Assembly (NCBI GenBank): GCA_000149265.1
Contig: CH003037.1
Coordinates: 8,132-72,131, forward strand
DNA from: Ciona savignyi
Lineage: Eukaryota; Chordata; Ascidiacea; Phlebobranchia; Cionidae
Direction of reading: 5' to 3'
DNA: 64,000 nucleotides
Below are positions 44,466 through 55,954 of the stretch, one piece after another. The notes below the pieces were generated by a model. The model was not told where the DNA came from. It searched no databases and saw only the letters and a list, made by a program, of their open reading frames with translations. Made by a program: the position numbers and the translations under genes. Numbering within the stretch: the first letter of the stretch is position 1; the number at the start of each line of letters is the position of its first letter.

Positions 44466-45380
44466 CAGGGTTGCCAGATCCCAGTGATCAAATAAAGCCA
44501 AGTCGAGAAACATAAAAAGCCAAAAAGAGCCAAATCATTTTACCAACTACAAAATTACAATTATAGTTACAAATTGTACTTAAATTACATAAAAACTTCT
44601 TCTTCAAAAAGCTTCACTGTTAATAGACGCAGTAAAGGATTTCTTTAGTCCGGCCCGATGGTCTAGCGGTTAAGTGCGTCGCCTTTCAATCGAAAGGTTG
44701 CAGGTGCGAAACTGGTCGCTAGCTAGTCGGTTGTGTCCTTGGGCAAGGCACTTTACGGACATTGCCTGAACCCAGCGGATTAATGGGTTCTACCAAATTA
44801 AAGGAACGTGTCTATCATATACAACACACTGCAATAGCTCCGGTAACCCGACGATGGGCGAGAGGTGATCTGACGATTGCCCGTGTGATAACCCCTGGGG
44901 TTTTCCCATTCACGGGGATAAACATGAATATCCTATCCTATCCTTACAATACAAAATGTCTGCTTTTAATCTGCAACATTTCGGTTGAAGGAACAAAATC
45001 TTAACAACATTTATTAAAGGGCAACAGTTCTGCTCTAACTCTAGTGATTGCTTTCAATAGACAGCTGAACTATATTTCTTGCTTTAGTTTTTATACAAGT
45101 TAATAGAGAGAACACCCTCTCCACTGCAGAATGATGAAACCAGAATGTACACCTAACACTGTAGAGTCAACACTGACATCTGTAAAAACTACTGATACAA
45201 AAGTTGTTAAGTACACTAGTTAAGCAGCATTGTTGCACCCTAAATATAGGTATTTATAGAATTATGTTTAACTTCCATTAAAAATGCCAAAGAGCCAAAC
45301 GAAATTTCAAAAGCCAAACACTTACAAAACAAGCCAATTTTGAGCAATTTGGCGTTAAAAAAGCCAACATGGCAACCCTG
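44466..45380. mobile_element. 915-bp non-autonomous hAT element with perfect TIR and TSD
   Basis: Terminal inverted repeats CAGGGTTGCCA (44466-44476) and TGGCAACCCTG (45370-45380) are exact. They are flanked by the perfect 8-bp duplication TGCTAAAC at 44458-44465 and 45381-45388. Both ends carry clusters of subterminal AGCCAA motifs (44496-44535 and 45291-45365), likely transposase-binding sites. No transposase inside. A SINE is inserted at 44651-44948. Confidence 0.92.
44651..44948 (+). mobile_element. Full-length tRNA-derived SINE
   Basis: The head GTCCGGCCCGATGGTCTAGC, then GGTTAAGTGCGTCGCC and GGTTGCAGGTGCGAAACTGG, resembles a tRNA with box A and box B. The stem-loop CCTTTCAATCGAAAGG is at the anticodon arm. 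The body includes CCTTGGGCAAGGCACTTTAC, GGTTCTACCAAATTAAAGG and GATCTGACGATTGCCCGTGT. The 3' end is GATAAACATGAATATCC plus a TATCC microsatellite tail. It is the most complete of five family members in the window. RNA polymerase III transcription from the internal boxes is inferred. Confidence 0.88.
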
Positions 45381-45389
45381 TGCTAAACA

Positions 45390-45830
45390 CCAAATTCAAC
45401 AAACATTGTATTTCAATTTACACATAACATAAAACCACATTAAACAATAAACTACCGGTATACCGTACCTGGTTCATATTTGGCCACTAATGTTAGTCCA
45501 GGTATTTTCTTTTCTCATCTTATCCTTATAATACTGATTCTTTAAATCATACAGATGTGGACTTGCTTGTACCAAGTTAATTAACACATTAAAATCTGTT
45601 TTTGACATTTTTGGATCTGTGTCATACAAAAGTGTGCTAAAACTTAGTTTAAATGATATTTAAATCCAACTAAACAAATCTTTGTTATAATGCTGTACTT
45701 AAATAATCCTTAATTACGTATTCTCTGGTCTACCTTGATTTGTATTAAAATAATCAACTTAAAACAGTATCTCTTTCATTTTTCTGCCTATTGCGTCTTG
45801 CGCTAAAGTTAAAACATTTTTAACTCTGAC
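45390..45830. other. No gene recognised
   Basis: AT-rich non-coding DNA. Confidence 0.4.
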
Positions 45831-45834
45831 GTTT

Positions 45835-46190
45835 GACGCTATTGAGCCACTTCTCTCGACTTGCGTTTGTCTGGCGCGAGTGTGTGCATGACCCGACGCA
45901 AGGAGTTTTACGGCAAACGCGAGGTTTTGACGCGAAACGCTATGTGTGTGGAGCCCTTTACGGTCTCTGGCGAGCTGCGCAGCGGAAAATCTACTTCACA
46001 TACCAAATATTATGGTAGCCACGATTTGTACAGTCTTAATCTCAAACTCGAAGTCTATAACTCTTGATTCGGTTTAGTTGTATTCTGCGTCTCATTCAAT
46101 ATACAGTTACGTTCGCGAATCAAGTTACTTATGTACGTTATATTATCTTATTCAAATTTCCAGAATATATACGGCATTTACGAGGTGCGA
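45835..46190. repeat. GC-rich repeat region, shared end with 30570-30790
   Basis: At 45835-45990 GACGC/GCGAG words are dense (TGACGCTATTGAG, CGACGCAAGG, TTGACGCGAAACGC). The shared GCGAGCTGCGCAGCGGAAA lies at 45970. The second shared block (TATATTATCTTATTCAAATT) lies near 46139. Probably the subterminal region of a hAT element whose coding remnant follows at 46376. Confidence 0.5.
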
Positions 46191-46375
46191 GACGTTTCAC
46201 ATCTGCACGTTTTACTAACTGTGGGGAATTAGGTGGAAAAACTATGTTAACGATTTAAATGGCAAAAATACAAAGGCCCGTACAAGGTGATAATTATGTA
46301 ACGGGTAATAAATAATATGTGAGAGTCGGAAAACTTCAAATTGCGCTCATGTAAAACGGTTTCTACGAAGAACCT

Positions 46376-46804
46376 TGAACGAAGTTGCGTGGCAGCAACT
46401 TTTTAAGATCACTCGATATCTTAAACTGACTACAAGTTGTCGAAATTTGTATGGAAGTGCCAATTTCAAATGCAGAAGTGGAACGTGTGTTTTCTTTTTT
46501 ACCGCCATGCTACGAAAGAATCGACTGTCACTAAATTATGAAACGGAAGAAAGCCTTCTTCGTTTGCGTGGAAACGATTTCGACAGCTTTGATCCATCTC
46601 GTTACTCTCATGCCATTGAACTGTTTCTTACAACTTACCCCAATGGCAACGTTCGACTTGGAAAACGACGAGTATAGCGCCAAATTTCACAACCTCAAGC
46701 ACATTCTTCTACACAACCGGAACCATGCGAAGAGCAACCAGCTGTTGCTTGATCTGACGTATCAGATGACGACGAGTGGTCGGATGGATACCGACTCGGA
46801 TTAA
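46376..46804 (+). pseudogene. hAT transposase C-terminal dimerisation domain
   Basis: One phase gives MEVPISNAEVERVFSF near 46451-46498, the hAT dimerisation signature (SNAxVERxFS). After a shift the frame continues MLRKNRLSLNYETEESLLRL then RGNDFDSFDPSRYSHAIELF to about 46675. hAT transposases need this domain for oligomerisation. The catalytic N-terminal part is absent upstream. The frameshift inside the motif marks it as dead. Confidence 0.8.
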
Positions 46805-46975
46805 ACAATGCACACCAATCACCCTTCCTTATTTTAAACAGTTTTATTTTAAATGCTGTAAATGTTCGTTATTTTCATATAAAGACGGGTCGTATTCTTG
46901 CTGTTCGTTGATTTTTTTATTTGAATGTTAGAGAAGAGAGAAGAATATTGAGGCTGAATGTGGTGAGCCTCACTA

Positions 46976-47085
46976 AGCCCGTTTACATGATGCATGCTCA
47001 AACGGATCGGATTGAAAACCAAACGGATTTGAAATGACGTTTCAAATCTAATCCGTTAAGTGTCGCCTTTACATGATGCTAATTT
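46976..47085 (+). mobile_element. Harbinger-like MITE end (first)
   Basis: TAAGCCCGTTTACATGATGC begins the block, followed by ATGCTCAAACGGATCGGATT and TCCGTTAAGTGTCGC. It matches the terminus at 12402-12310 (reverse) closely. Confidence 0.65.
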
Positions 47086-47263
47086 TGTTTGTTTTTAGAA
47101 TGCAATTGGATCTGACTGCTGATGTTAGTGGAATGTTAGCGTATAAGTATGTATTGTCCTGGATTACAATAGTTTTGATTTAGTCCTAAGACTTTTTTTT
47201 GATTTAACACTTTTTGCGATGGTAACCTAACATTAGACACACCAGACTTGCTAAATTATTAAG

Positions 47264-47478
47264 GCTGTTTACATGATGCATGCTCAAACGGATCGGATTG
47301 AGTACTAAACAGATTTGAAATGACGTCACACACGTTTCAAATCTATTCCGTCAAGTGTCGAATAATATGACATCTCAAATCCGGTGTGCCTTTTTCTTTT
47401 CGCGCAAAACGAGAGACGGATTGGCGACATAGATTCGATTGCATTTCAAAGCGCCATGTAAATGGACTTACTAATGTT
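47264..47478. mobile_element. Short Harbinger-like MITE
   Basis: Left terminus GGCTGTTTACATGATGC after TTAA; right terminus (reversed) GTCCATTTACATGGCGC before TTA. TIRs are imperfect and the 3-bp TTA target is consistent with PIF/Harbinger. The left 110 bases repeat the block at 46976. About 210 bp, no coding capacity. It abuts the gypsy remnant. Confidence 0.65.
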
Positions 47479-47495
47479 TAAAATTCTGGTTTTTC

Positions 47496-49432
47496 TAGGT
47501 TATAAAGTAACACCGGAGTACGTAAGAACAACAGATGATAAGATTTCAGGCAATGAAAAATTGTCCATTACCTCACAAAGTCAAAGAATTACACAACTTC
47601 ACCGGAACCTTGGGATTTTACCGAAAAAGTATTAAGGACTGCGCTAAATATCCACAACCGCTCTTTGATATAATAAATAAATCATCTAACAAACAAGCTA
47701 TACTTAGAGGTGCAATGCAGAACTCAAGGAAGTTTTTTTCGAGGCCCGGAATCTGTTATCTGTGTACACTGACGCCAGTGATACTGCAATGGGAGCAGTG
47801 TTGAACCAACACCTTAAAGGGAAAGTTCAACCAGTGGCTTTCTTCTCTAAATCTTTTATAAAGGCACAGAGGACGTATACAGCGCGTACCATCGTGAACT
47901 GCACGCTGCCGTAACAGCAATCAGGTACTTTCGCCTCCATCTGTGCGAACGACCTTTCACTCTATATACAGATTTGAAGCCTCTTACAGAAGCTCTGAAA
48001 TCGGAACACAACCCAAACAAATATTCGTCAGGCTTGGTACTTCACGGAAATCAGTCAATATACAAACGACATACACTACATAAAGGGAGTAGACAACATT
48101 GTTGCGGACACCTTGTTCCGTTCTAACGTGAACTCTTCATTGTCGGACCGAACGCAGATTGACTGGAGTATATTCAAGGATTTACAAGCTACAGATTCAC
48201 ATATTCAACAACTTTTAGAAGGTGAACATTCCCTTACACTGAAACACATGGTCATGGATGGACACACTCCATAATATGTGATGTTAGTACTGGGCGGCCA
48301 AGGCCAGTTGTACCGACCTTCTACCGGAAACAGATTTTCGACTCTGTGCATGATGAGAAAAGACCCAACGGTTAGTTTCTCACGAAGTATGTGTGGCCCG
48401 GTATAAAAAAAGATTGCCAAAATTGGGCTAAAACCTGCCTTGAATGCCAAAGGACAAAAGCAGCCCCGCGTTACTCTTCTCCTCTACAGCGTTACCCACC
48501 TTCATCTTCAAAATTTTCGAACTTGAATGTGGACCTTTTAGGTCCTTTGCCATATTCAAGCGGACACCGATACCTTTTAATTATTTTAGATCGCTTTTCC
48601 AGGTTTCCGACCGCAGTACCACTACCAAACATCTCGGCGCAGACGGTTTGTTCTGCATTTGTGCATGGCTTGGTGGCACATTATGGTGCTCCCTTAACGA
48701 TATCTTCAGACCAGGGGTCTCAATTTACAAGCATTCTTTGAAAGGAAATGATGACCTATTTGGGCACAAAATTTCACACATCACCTTATTCTCCCAGGGG
48801 AAATGGGGCTGCAGAGATTACTGTACGCATTGTCAAAACGGTCCTGACAGCACACTGCGCCTCTAGTGACTGGTATGATCACCTGCCTTTCATACTCGCA
48901 TTACGGACACAATTCTCTGATAACCTAATGATGCTACAACTCCGCTTACCGGGGAAGTTTTTTGATAGCTCTACTAATTAATGACTGTGATCAGTCGCCA
49001 ACCCAAGACTTTATTGATCTACAAGCTCAATACAACGAAAAGTTTACATATGTAAAGACCAAACACCCCGCGACATCGGGTAACACACCCACCACCCATA
49101 CCACGACTTATTTACATCACCACAGGTCTTTATGCGTGTAGATGCACATCGCGCTCCGCTCACCTTTCATTTTTTTCGGCCCATACCCAGTAGTTAGGCG
49201 TACACACAAGTACTTTACACTACTAAAGGCTGGTAAAGAATGGGTAGTTTCAGCAGATAAACTGAAGCCAGCATACACCACGAATGACCTTATTCAAGAG
49301 ACTAATAGGCTTAATATACATCCAAGTATTGTCAATTCTTTTGTTACTCCTGTAAACGCCAATAGCAACTTATCAATTTTAGCAGAACTAACTGCCCTAT
49401 GCACAACACGAGGATACACAACCAGACACTGA
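47496..49432 (+). pseudogene. Ty3/gypsy pol remnant: RT end, RNase H, integrase
   Basis: The segment starts inside the RT tail (LGYKVTPEYVRTTDDKI, then PLPHKVKELHNFTGTLGFYR). RNase H follows near 47755-47800 with YTDASDTAMGAVLNQ. Integrase runs 48391-48981: KDCQNWAKTCLECQRTKAAP (end of the zinc-binding HHCC region), the first Asp in LNVDLLGPLPYS, the second Asp in ISSDQGSQFTS, and after a frameshift at about 48742 the third residue Glu in RGNGAAE. The C-terminal frame 49142-49432 includes GPYPVVRRTHKYF and SADKLKPAY, the chromodomain-less tail. It is broken by frameshifts and stops, and gag, protease and most of RT are missing. Host integration role is known for the family; this copy is inactive. 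Confidence 0.88.
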
Positions 49433-50110
49433 GCAACCGAGAGCGTCTCCCCAGATCAGGAAGGGAGCGTCGACTGCCTGTCCGGTTCCGGGACTACGTA
49501 CTCGATTAACGTGACTTTATGATTGTGTGTACGCGATTCCAGTTGATTTTTGTACTATAATAGAGCTATTTTTTTCTTGAATATGATCGAACCTATTGTG
49601 TAGCACTTGCAATTGTGAAAGTGTTTATTAAGGTACTATATGTGTTACGCTAAACTGCCTGTATTATGAATTGCTAACTGTGTATTCTATTTGAATAAAG
49701 GTTGATCGAATCGTGGTTGAACACTTCAGAAATTTAGTCATTTAGTCTCAGTTTAACAATTGATCGGCTACTACCATTGTTCATTCATATACGTCATTGC
49801 ACTTGAACTGTATAATAATACACTTTCCTGCACCTATGGTGATGTGTTTGATGGACAGTCACTAATTTGCTGACAAGACTACCGATTTGATCGACATACC
49901 ACAACCATAGTGTCACGTAGAATACGGTTAAATTCTACATTGATTTCTGAAGTGTCAACTGAATTTGAGTTGGCACACCACCCGTATATTGTCTTCTGAA
50001 AGCTTCAACTTTGTCAAGTTGGTTACCTACCTACAACATTAAGAGCAGGTCGGACATTTATGTTTTGAAACATTGACTGAAGATGAGTTCTTTGAACTCA
50101 GACAATCAAT
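49433..50110 (+). other. Retroelement flank, possible LTR or leader sequence
   Basis: No coding region. It lies between the gypsy C-terminus and the BEL/Pao gag, so LTR material is expected. It contains AATAAAGG at 49695, a possible polyadenylation signal. LTR boundaries cannot be fixed without a second copy. Confidence 0.3.
49684..49698 (+). other. Spliced-leader-identical 15-mer
   Basis: ATTCTATTTGAATAA equals the first 15 bases of the Ciona spliced leader as I remember it (ATTCTATTTGAATAAG). The window has one extra A before the G. It also contains a polyadenylation signal, so the match may be coincidental within an LTR. Confidence 0.35.
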
Positions 50111-50154
50111 CCGAGGATAACACCCCTTAATGCGGATCAGAGACAATTTCCACA

Positions 50155-52979
50155 TTGAAATCAAGAAGAAAGACTGCCTTGAGCAACTTTACCAAGCTGG
50201 AGAAGAAGTTGCTCGGACTTGTCACTAAAGATTGTGATGGTACAACACACATTGTCAGCCTGAAAACTAAATATTATAAAGCTCTGTTGCCAGCCCTGTC
50301 TGACGATGAGGCAAGAGCCGAAGCGACCAGGAAGCGAGGCCATATAATACAACGAAAACAAAATATTGATAAGAAGTGTCAGATCTACATACAAGACAAC
50401 ATAGGAGCTCCTGCCGCCCCATCTTCCCGTCACACTTCCAGGAGTGCATCTAGTTCTGCCCGTCTGAATGCTAGCATGAAGCACGTACAGCTTCAAAAAG
50501 CGGAGTATGATAATGCTTCGCTTTGCCGGCAGCAATTAGAAAATCAGGCCAGGAGAGAACAGCGTAAACGACAAAAACAAGAAGTTCAAAGAAAGAAGAA
50601 GAACTTCAGATTGCGAGCATCACACCAGTAAGTCCAGAGTCCAGGATCTATTCCTAAGTGATCGAGAGGACCTAGTTCCACAACACTGGGGCCGGGTGAT
50701 GCGTCACCGACCTACCCCACAACCAGTGGGGCCGGCGATGTCGTCATTAAGAGCGCCATTGCCAGAGATTGAGCCACCGCGACCTGCCACCGAGTCGAGT
50801 TCAGTGGTCAAGGAGGCAAAGGAGCAGCCAAATGTAGTTCGTGCCAGCCACACTACTTCTCATGAGGAGAATTGGTTTAACTTTTTTCCACTCTACAGTG
50901 ATCCAACGATGCCGAAGATGGAACTAGCTAGCTTCAGAGGGCATGTCCTGGAGTACCCATCAATTCGTGATGACTTCAACAGATTTGTTGGTTCTCGGAC
51001 CTTTGATGATTCAATTAAACTGCGATACCTTCTGAATATGTGTAAAGCAGGGATGTCCAACCTGCGGCCCGCAGTGCGGCCCACTAGTCATTTTTACTCC
51101 AAATAGTATTTTGAACTTTAAATTTTGGCCTGATTAAAATGTATTAGTCAGCTTTTAGGGACGCAGTAAACATCAAAACTGCAGAAAGAAACAGACTGAC
51201 GAAAAACACTTATCTGATTGACTTTGTATTGCAGAAATAAGTTTTTGTTTCTTTCTATATGTGTGTTATTTGTTCCCTTTTTCAAAGATGAAATTAATGG
51301 CTTTTAACTGTTTCTTTATGTACCCATTTAGGGTTGGAATTAAGGGATCGCGAACCGTTTTCTAAAGTTCGCGAATTACAAAACTTAACAAAATCGCGAA
51401 AATATAAATTACCGTTACTGATTTCGCACACTTTTAATAATAAATCCTCAACACGTTAATATAACATCGTTTGCATTTAGCATAACATTTTTTATTTACC
51501 TTGGGTTTACTTTGCATTATTGGCGCTACTATCACAATGCAACAATAGCCATTATGCGTTAATATACCTCGATTCCTTTATTTATGATTGGCAGATATGA
51601 AACACACCCCTTCTGAATTTACGTTTATTGCAATTTATTATTGCTACTAAATAACGGTACTGTCTGCTTTATGAAATAAATAACTTTTTTAAGGCAATTT
51701 ATCATAACCACATTTTTTTTCGCGCGCTCCTTATCCGCGCATTTCGCAAATCATTTCAAAACCATTAATTCGAACCCTGCCATTTTTATTGAAATTTTAA
51801 CTGACAATGCGGTCCATTACAATAAAAGGTTGGACATCCCTGATGTAAAGAAAACGATTTTCAGACTATCAAAGATTGTAAACTTTATGGTGACCATGTT
51901 GTAGGATACAGAGAAGCATGGAAACGCTTGGACCGCAAGTACGGTGAGAGAACCACCCTGGTGCAGAGTCACCTAAAGAAAATCACTGAGGGACCACGTA
52001 TACACCCAACGGACACTGATGCACTGTATCATTTGGCGGATGAGATGCTACTGCTACAGACTCCTGACCACATGGGGGTACCAGAATGATGTCAACATAT
52101 TTGTGCGTCTCCCTAAGGAAGTCTAACTGGGGTTTAAAAGACTCTCTATCGAGAAAAGATCATTCTGTGAGTTGATAAAAGTGGTGGAAAAGGCTGAACG
52201 AGAGTCAAGGGACTTTCTTAACAACCTCTATTATAAGGAATCTGCTATACCAAGGAAGTGTTTAGCAGACAAAATCAAGGTTGCAAATAAGCGATCAAGG
52301 CAATTCACAGCTGCGCAGAAGTCAAAGGATAAACACATATCTCCCACTGCGGACGACAAGGTGTCAACCGACTGTCCATTCTGCAGTGATGCTCATCCGC
52401 TGTGGAGGCGCAATAAGTCCGTTTTAAAGCGAGTTAGCTTTGTGAAGACAAAGACGCTGTTTCAATTGCTTACGCACAAGCCAGCTGAGTCGGGGCTGTG
52501 AATGGAAGTGGACGTGCCGAACATATTATCACAAACGCCACACTCTGCTGCACATCGGCAAGGAAAAGAAAAAGTCATCTGTCGAGCCTCTTAGCAATGC
52601 GGAAGACGAAAAAGCTGTAAATGGCTGCAACAAAACTGTCCAAGCAAAGAAATCTGTTCGTCATTTCAAGGTTGTTCCTGTCAAGGTGTGGGGCAAAACT
52701 GCAGCCAAGTGTGTGAAAACATATGCATTCCTTGACGATGGATCCGACACCAGCCTGTGTACAGCTGACTTGGTCCGAAAACTGGGTTTAAAGGAAATAA
52801 ATGGACGACTAATGCAGCTAAAGCTATATCAAGCCTATAAAGTGCGTGTATTCTATACATATACTTGTCCTGGCTATCTCAGCACAGTGCCTGGTTTATG
52901 TCTATTTATAGCGCAGACACGGGCTTTGTCACAAACTTATTACGTAATAAGCTTCTGTTTCATAATAACCTTTAGGTAA
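50155..52979 (+). pseudogene. BEL/Pao retroelement gag and protease, interrupted
   Basis: A Pao-type gag begins near 50158 with ALSNFTKLEKKLLGLV and a Lys/Arg/Gln-rich coiled coil (to 50631). DUF1759-like sequence follows at 50890-51047 (PKMELASFRGHVLEYPSI, IKLRYLLNMCK). It resumes after the hAT insertion at 51851 with DGVxGY-like VGYREAWKRLDRKYG. At 52172-52501 there is a linker and a damaged CCHC knuckle (DCPFCSDAHPLWRRN, last Cys replaced by Arg). At 52686-52830 lies the aspartic protease with YAFLDDGSDTSLCT (DDGSD in the DSGS position typical of the family). Frameshifts at about 50640, 52090 and 52500. RT continues after the second hAT insertion at 55069. Confidence 0.88.
51048..51842. 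mobile_element. 795-bp non-autonomous hAT element inside BEL gag
   Basis: The termini CAGGGATGTCCAACCT and AGGTTGGACATCCCTG are perfect 16-bp inverted repeats. Flanking 8-mers GTGTAAAG (51040-51047) and ATGTAAAG (51843-51850) differ at one base, as expected for an aged target duplication. It carries no transposase. It splits the gag coding sequence, whose reading frame matches up on both sides when the element is discounted. The interior is AT-rich. Confidence 0.93.
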
Positions 52980-55060
52980 GAAGCTGCTACTCACGCAGCT
53001 TCTGTTTCTATTAGTATTAGTGCAGTCTTGCATGTTAGAAAATACCACTGTTTAAGCTTGTGCTTCAAGTCAAATTTAAATTTTTTGTAAGGCTGTGTAT
53101 GTAACATTGAAAACGTCGTTGTCAAAGCCAAAAAAAAGTTGAGAAAGAGAACAGAAATTTTAAAGAAAAGTGGCAAAATAAGTATTTTGTAACAGAAGCG
53201 AGAGACAAAGTACAATGCTTGATTAGCCTTAAAAACTGTGGCAGTACGAAAGGAGCATAACATTAAGAGGCAGGCATTACGAGACGAAACACAAAAAACA
53301 ATATGATGTTTTTTTTTAAATGCGAGAGGAAATAATTACACAACTGGAGTCGGCCCTGTTAAAGCAACAAAATGTTTTTTCTAACTTGAACGAAACAAGT
53401 AAAAATGCTGTACGGTCCAGTTTGCTCTGAGTTAAAAAAAATGCACAATCCTCACGACCATTTACTGAAGGTAGTTTTATAACAGCCAGTGATATTCTTT
53501 GTCCTAAGAAAAAGAAACTTTTTGAAAGTATAAGTAAGCTTGTTAGCAAATACTGTTGCCAGTCGAATCACAGAGTTGGCAAGTAATTCATATCAGCAAC
53601 TTACTGCTGGTGCTAAAAATTTTGAAACATTTTCACTTGCCCTTGATGAAAGCACAGGTGTTACAGACGTTTCTTACTGTGCTGTATTTATCCGAGGTGT
53701 TGACAAAGATTTTAATATTACTGAGAAATTGTTGGACTTGCTACCACTGAAGGGAACTTGAACTGGACAAAACGTGTTTAATGAGCATTGAACGTGCAGG
53801 GTTAGATTGGTCAAAGCTTGTGGCAGAAGCTACAGATGGGGCCCCTGCAATGTGTTCTGAAAGGGTGGGCTTAGTTGGCCTTCTAAAAAACAAAGTAAAA
53901 AAAAACTTGGAGAATATATCTCTGCTATACATTGTATTTTTCATCAGGAGGCACTTTGTGGAAAAAAGATCCAGATGAAAAATGTTATGGATGTAGTTGT
54001 GAAGATTGTGAACTTCATACGTGCAAGGGCTCTGAATCACAGGCAGTTTACTTCTTTTTTGTCTAGCATGGAGAGTTGCTCTATCATACAGAAGTGAGGT
54101 GGCTGAGTCGTGAAAATGTTCTAAAGAGGTTCTTTGCTTTAAGAGAAGAAATTGGGTTATTCATGGCAATGAAAGAAAATGATATTCCCGAACTCAGCAA
54201 TCCCACTTTTATATCCAACCTTGCATTTCTCACTGATTTGGCAGACCACTTAAATACGCTGAACCGGAGTCTGCAGGGTCCAAAACAAGTTATCACTATC
54301 ATGTATGACTGTGTGAAAGCTTTCAAGTGCAAGCTTTTATTGTGAAGAAAGCAGCTTGAAAATGGAAACTTTGCACACTTCAAGACTTTGCAGTATTCTG
54401 GGCAAGGTTGATGCTGAATGTCTGACTGAGTATGTGGAAATGATTGGAAATTTACATATAGAATTTGAGCGCCGATTTCAAGACTTTCTGGCTTTGGAAA
54501 AACAATTTGTGCTTTTTGCTACTCCACTAGTAGTGGATGTTGAAAATGTGAGGGGGGACTTTCAAATGAAGTTAATGGAGCTTCAGTGTGACACCCTGCT
54601 AAAGCAGAAGTATGCGGAGGTTGGGATTCCGAAATTCTACAAGTTTCCCAACTTTTTGCTCAGTGACTTTGCTCAGCGAATTCTGGCAATGTTTGGCAGT
54701 ACATATATATGTATGTGAACAATTCTTCTCCACCATGAAGGTAAACCAGTCTGCCATCAGATCAAGGCTGACTGATGAACACTTGCAGTCTGTATTAAGA
54801 CTTGCATCTATCAAAGACGCAAGCCTGAAGCCAGATATAGGCTCATTAGTAAATTTTAAGCGTATCCAGAAGTCTTCCATCTGACTCTCAAAAGTTCAAA
54901 GAAACCTCATATAAAACTCAAAAAAAGGGAATTTCAATAAAAATTGTGATTAATATGATTTATTTTCTTAAATTTTACTCTTCTAAAGAGGACCGAATTT
55001 TGTGTGGCTCCTGGATCGCCTATTTATCACATATTTCTTGTCTTGAGTTTGAGACCCCTG
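52841..55060 (+). mobile_element. hAT element (ZBED/GTF2IRD2-like) inside BEL pol
   Basis: A 2.2-kb insertion separating the BEL protease from its RT. The right terminus, reversed, is CAGGGGTCTCAAACTCAAG, a hAT-like end. Flanking 8-mers GCCTATAA (52833-52840) and GGCTATAA (55061-55068) differ at one base. The left terminus (AGTGCGTGTATTC) does not match the right one, so the left end is mutated or slightly truncated. Confidence 0.8.
53220..54884 (+). pseudogene. hAT transposase, GTF2IRD2/ZBED-like family
   Basis: Blocks in order: a BED-finger remnant ending HYETKHKKQYD near 53278-53310; TVASRITELASNSYQQL near 53547; FETFSLALDESTGVTDVSYC near 53621 with the first catalytic Asp region (LDESTD); VFIRGVDKDFNITEKLLDLL; LVAEATDGAPAMCSERVGLV near 53816 (the TDGAPAM block, second Asp); then after a shift EVRWLSRENVLKRFFALREE near 54093, LAFLTDLADHLNTLN near 54220, and the C-terminal dimerisation region near 54700-54860 (FFSTMKVNQSAIRSRLTDEH). 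Stops and shifts at 53760, 53940, 54345 and 54717 disable it. The family is also the source of vertebrate domesticated GTF2IRD2-type genes. Confidence 0.88.
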
Positions 55061-55068
55061 GGCTATAA

Positions 55069-55880
55069 GAACCTGAATCGTTCGACCTGCATGGTGTCCT
55101 CGTTCTCGATTACATGATTGATATCAGCGATAGCATACCGACAGAAGAAGTGGCAAGTCTTAACCCACATTTTGAAAGACTTAAAGTTTACCAAGTTGAA
55201 CCATACCAAGGTGGAGCTTCTGTTGGGGAACAATGTACACGAGGCATTCCGGCTGATTGAACAGCGCTGTGGCGAACCCGGTTCGTTTAAAGCCATTCGG
55301 ATTACTCTTCGAAACCTGAGTAAACTGAGCGCAGTGTGCATCTGCACTTCATGCACCAAAGGGAGCCTGTAATTGACTCGTGCAAACAGATGCTGGACTT
55401 CTTCGCTCGAGATTTCGATGACTTGGCCAAGCCTCAGAAGAGTGAATGGTCAATTGAGGATAAGCAAGCCATGGTGATCATGGACAAGACAGTAAAGAAG
55501 ATCAACGGTCGTTATCAGATTGGCCTCCCATGGAAGCATGATCACACCAAATTGCCAGACAACGGGAATATTGCGGTGCGAAGACTCCCAGTCTCTCAAA
55601 CGACGTCTGGAGGGGGACCCTGGCCTGTTTGAAAAGTATAGAGATTTAACTCGGGTGGGTGCATGCAAGTATCGTACCACCAGGCACCAGGAGCATGTGT
55701 ACCTACTAAAACTACCTGGTACATACCACATCACTGCACAGGACCTAAGTTCCAAGTTGTTTTTGACTGTGCAGCTAAGCTTGGTAGGGTGTCCTTAAAC
55801 GATGAACCAGCAAACAAAACAGCTTTAAAACCGCTTAATGTAATGCATAATAAGAACAATCACGTCCAGTCAACGTAGTT
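55069..55880 (+). pseudogene. BEL/Pao retroelement, start of RT domain
   Basis: After the hAT insertion the BEL frame continues in several phases. SIPTEEVASLNPHFERLK and then VELLLGNNVHEAFRL give the protease/RT linker; REPVIDSCKQMLDFF, WSIEDKQAMVIMDKTVKKIN and GRYQIGLPWKHD form the Pao-family block before RT. PHHCTGPKFQVVFDCAAKLG near 55730-55790 is the first RT core motif. It ends near 55880, so the catalytic YxDD region, RNase H and integrase are missing. Shifts at about 55160, 55260, 55375, 55630. Confidence 0.82.
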
Positions 55881-55954
55881 GTTAGGAGTGACTTAGAAGT
55901 AATGCTTTACCACAACCCTTACAATTATTGTTTAAAAAAAAAAACACTGTACAT

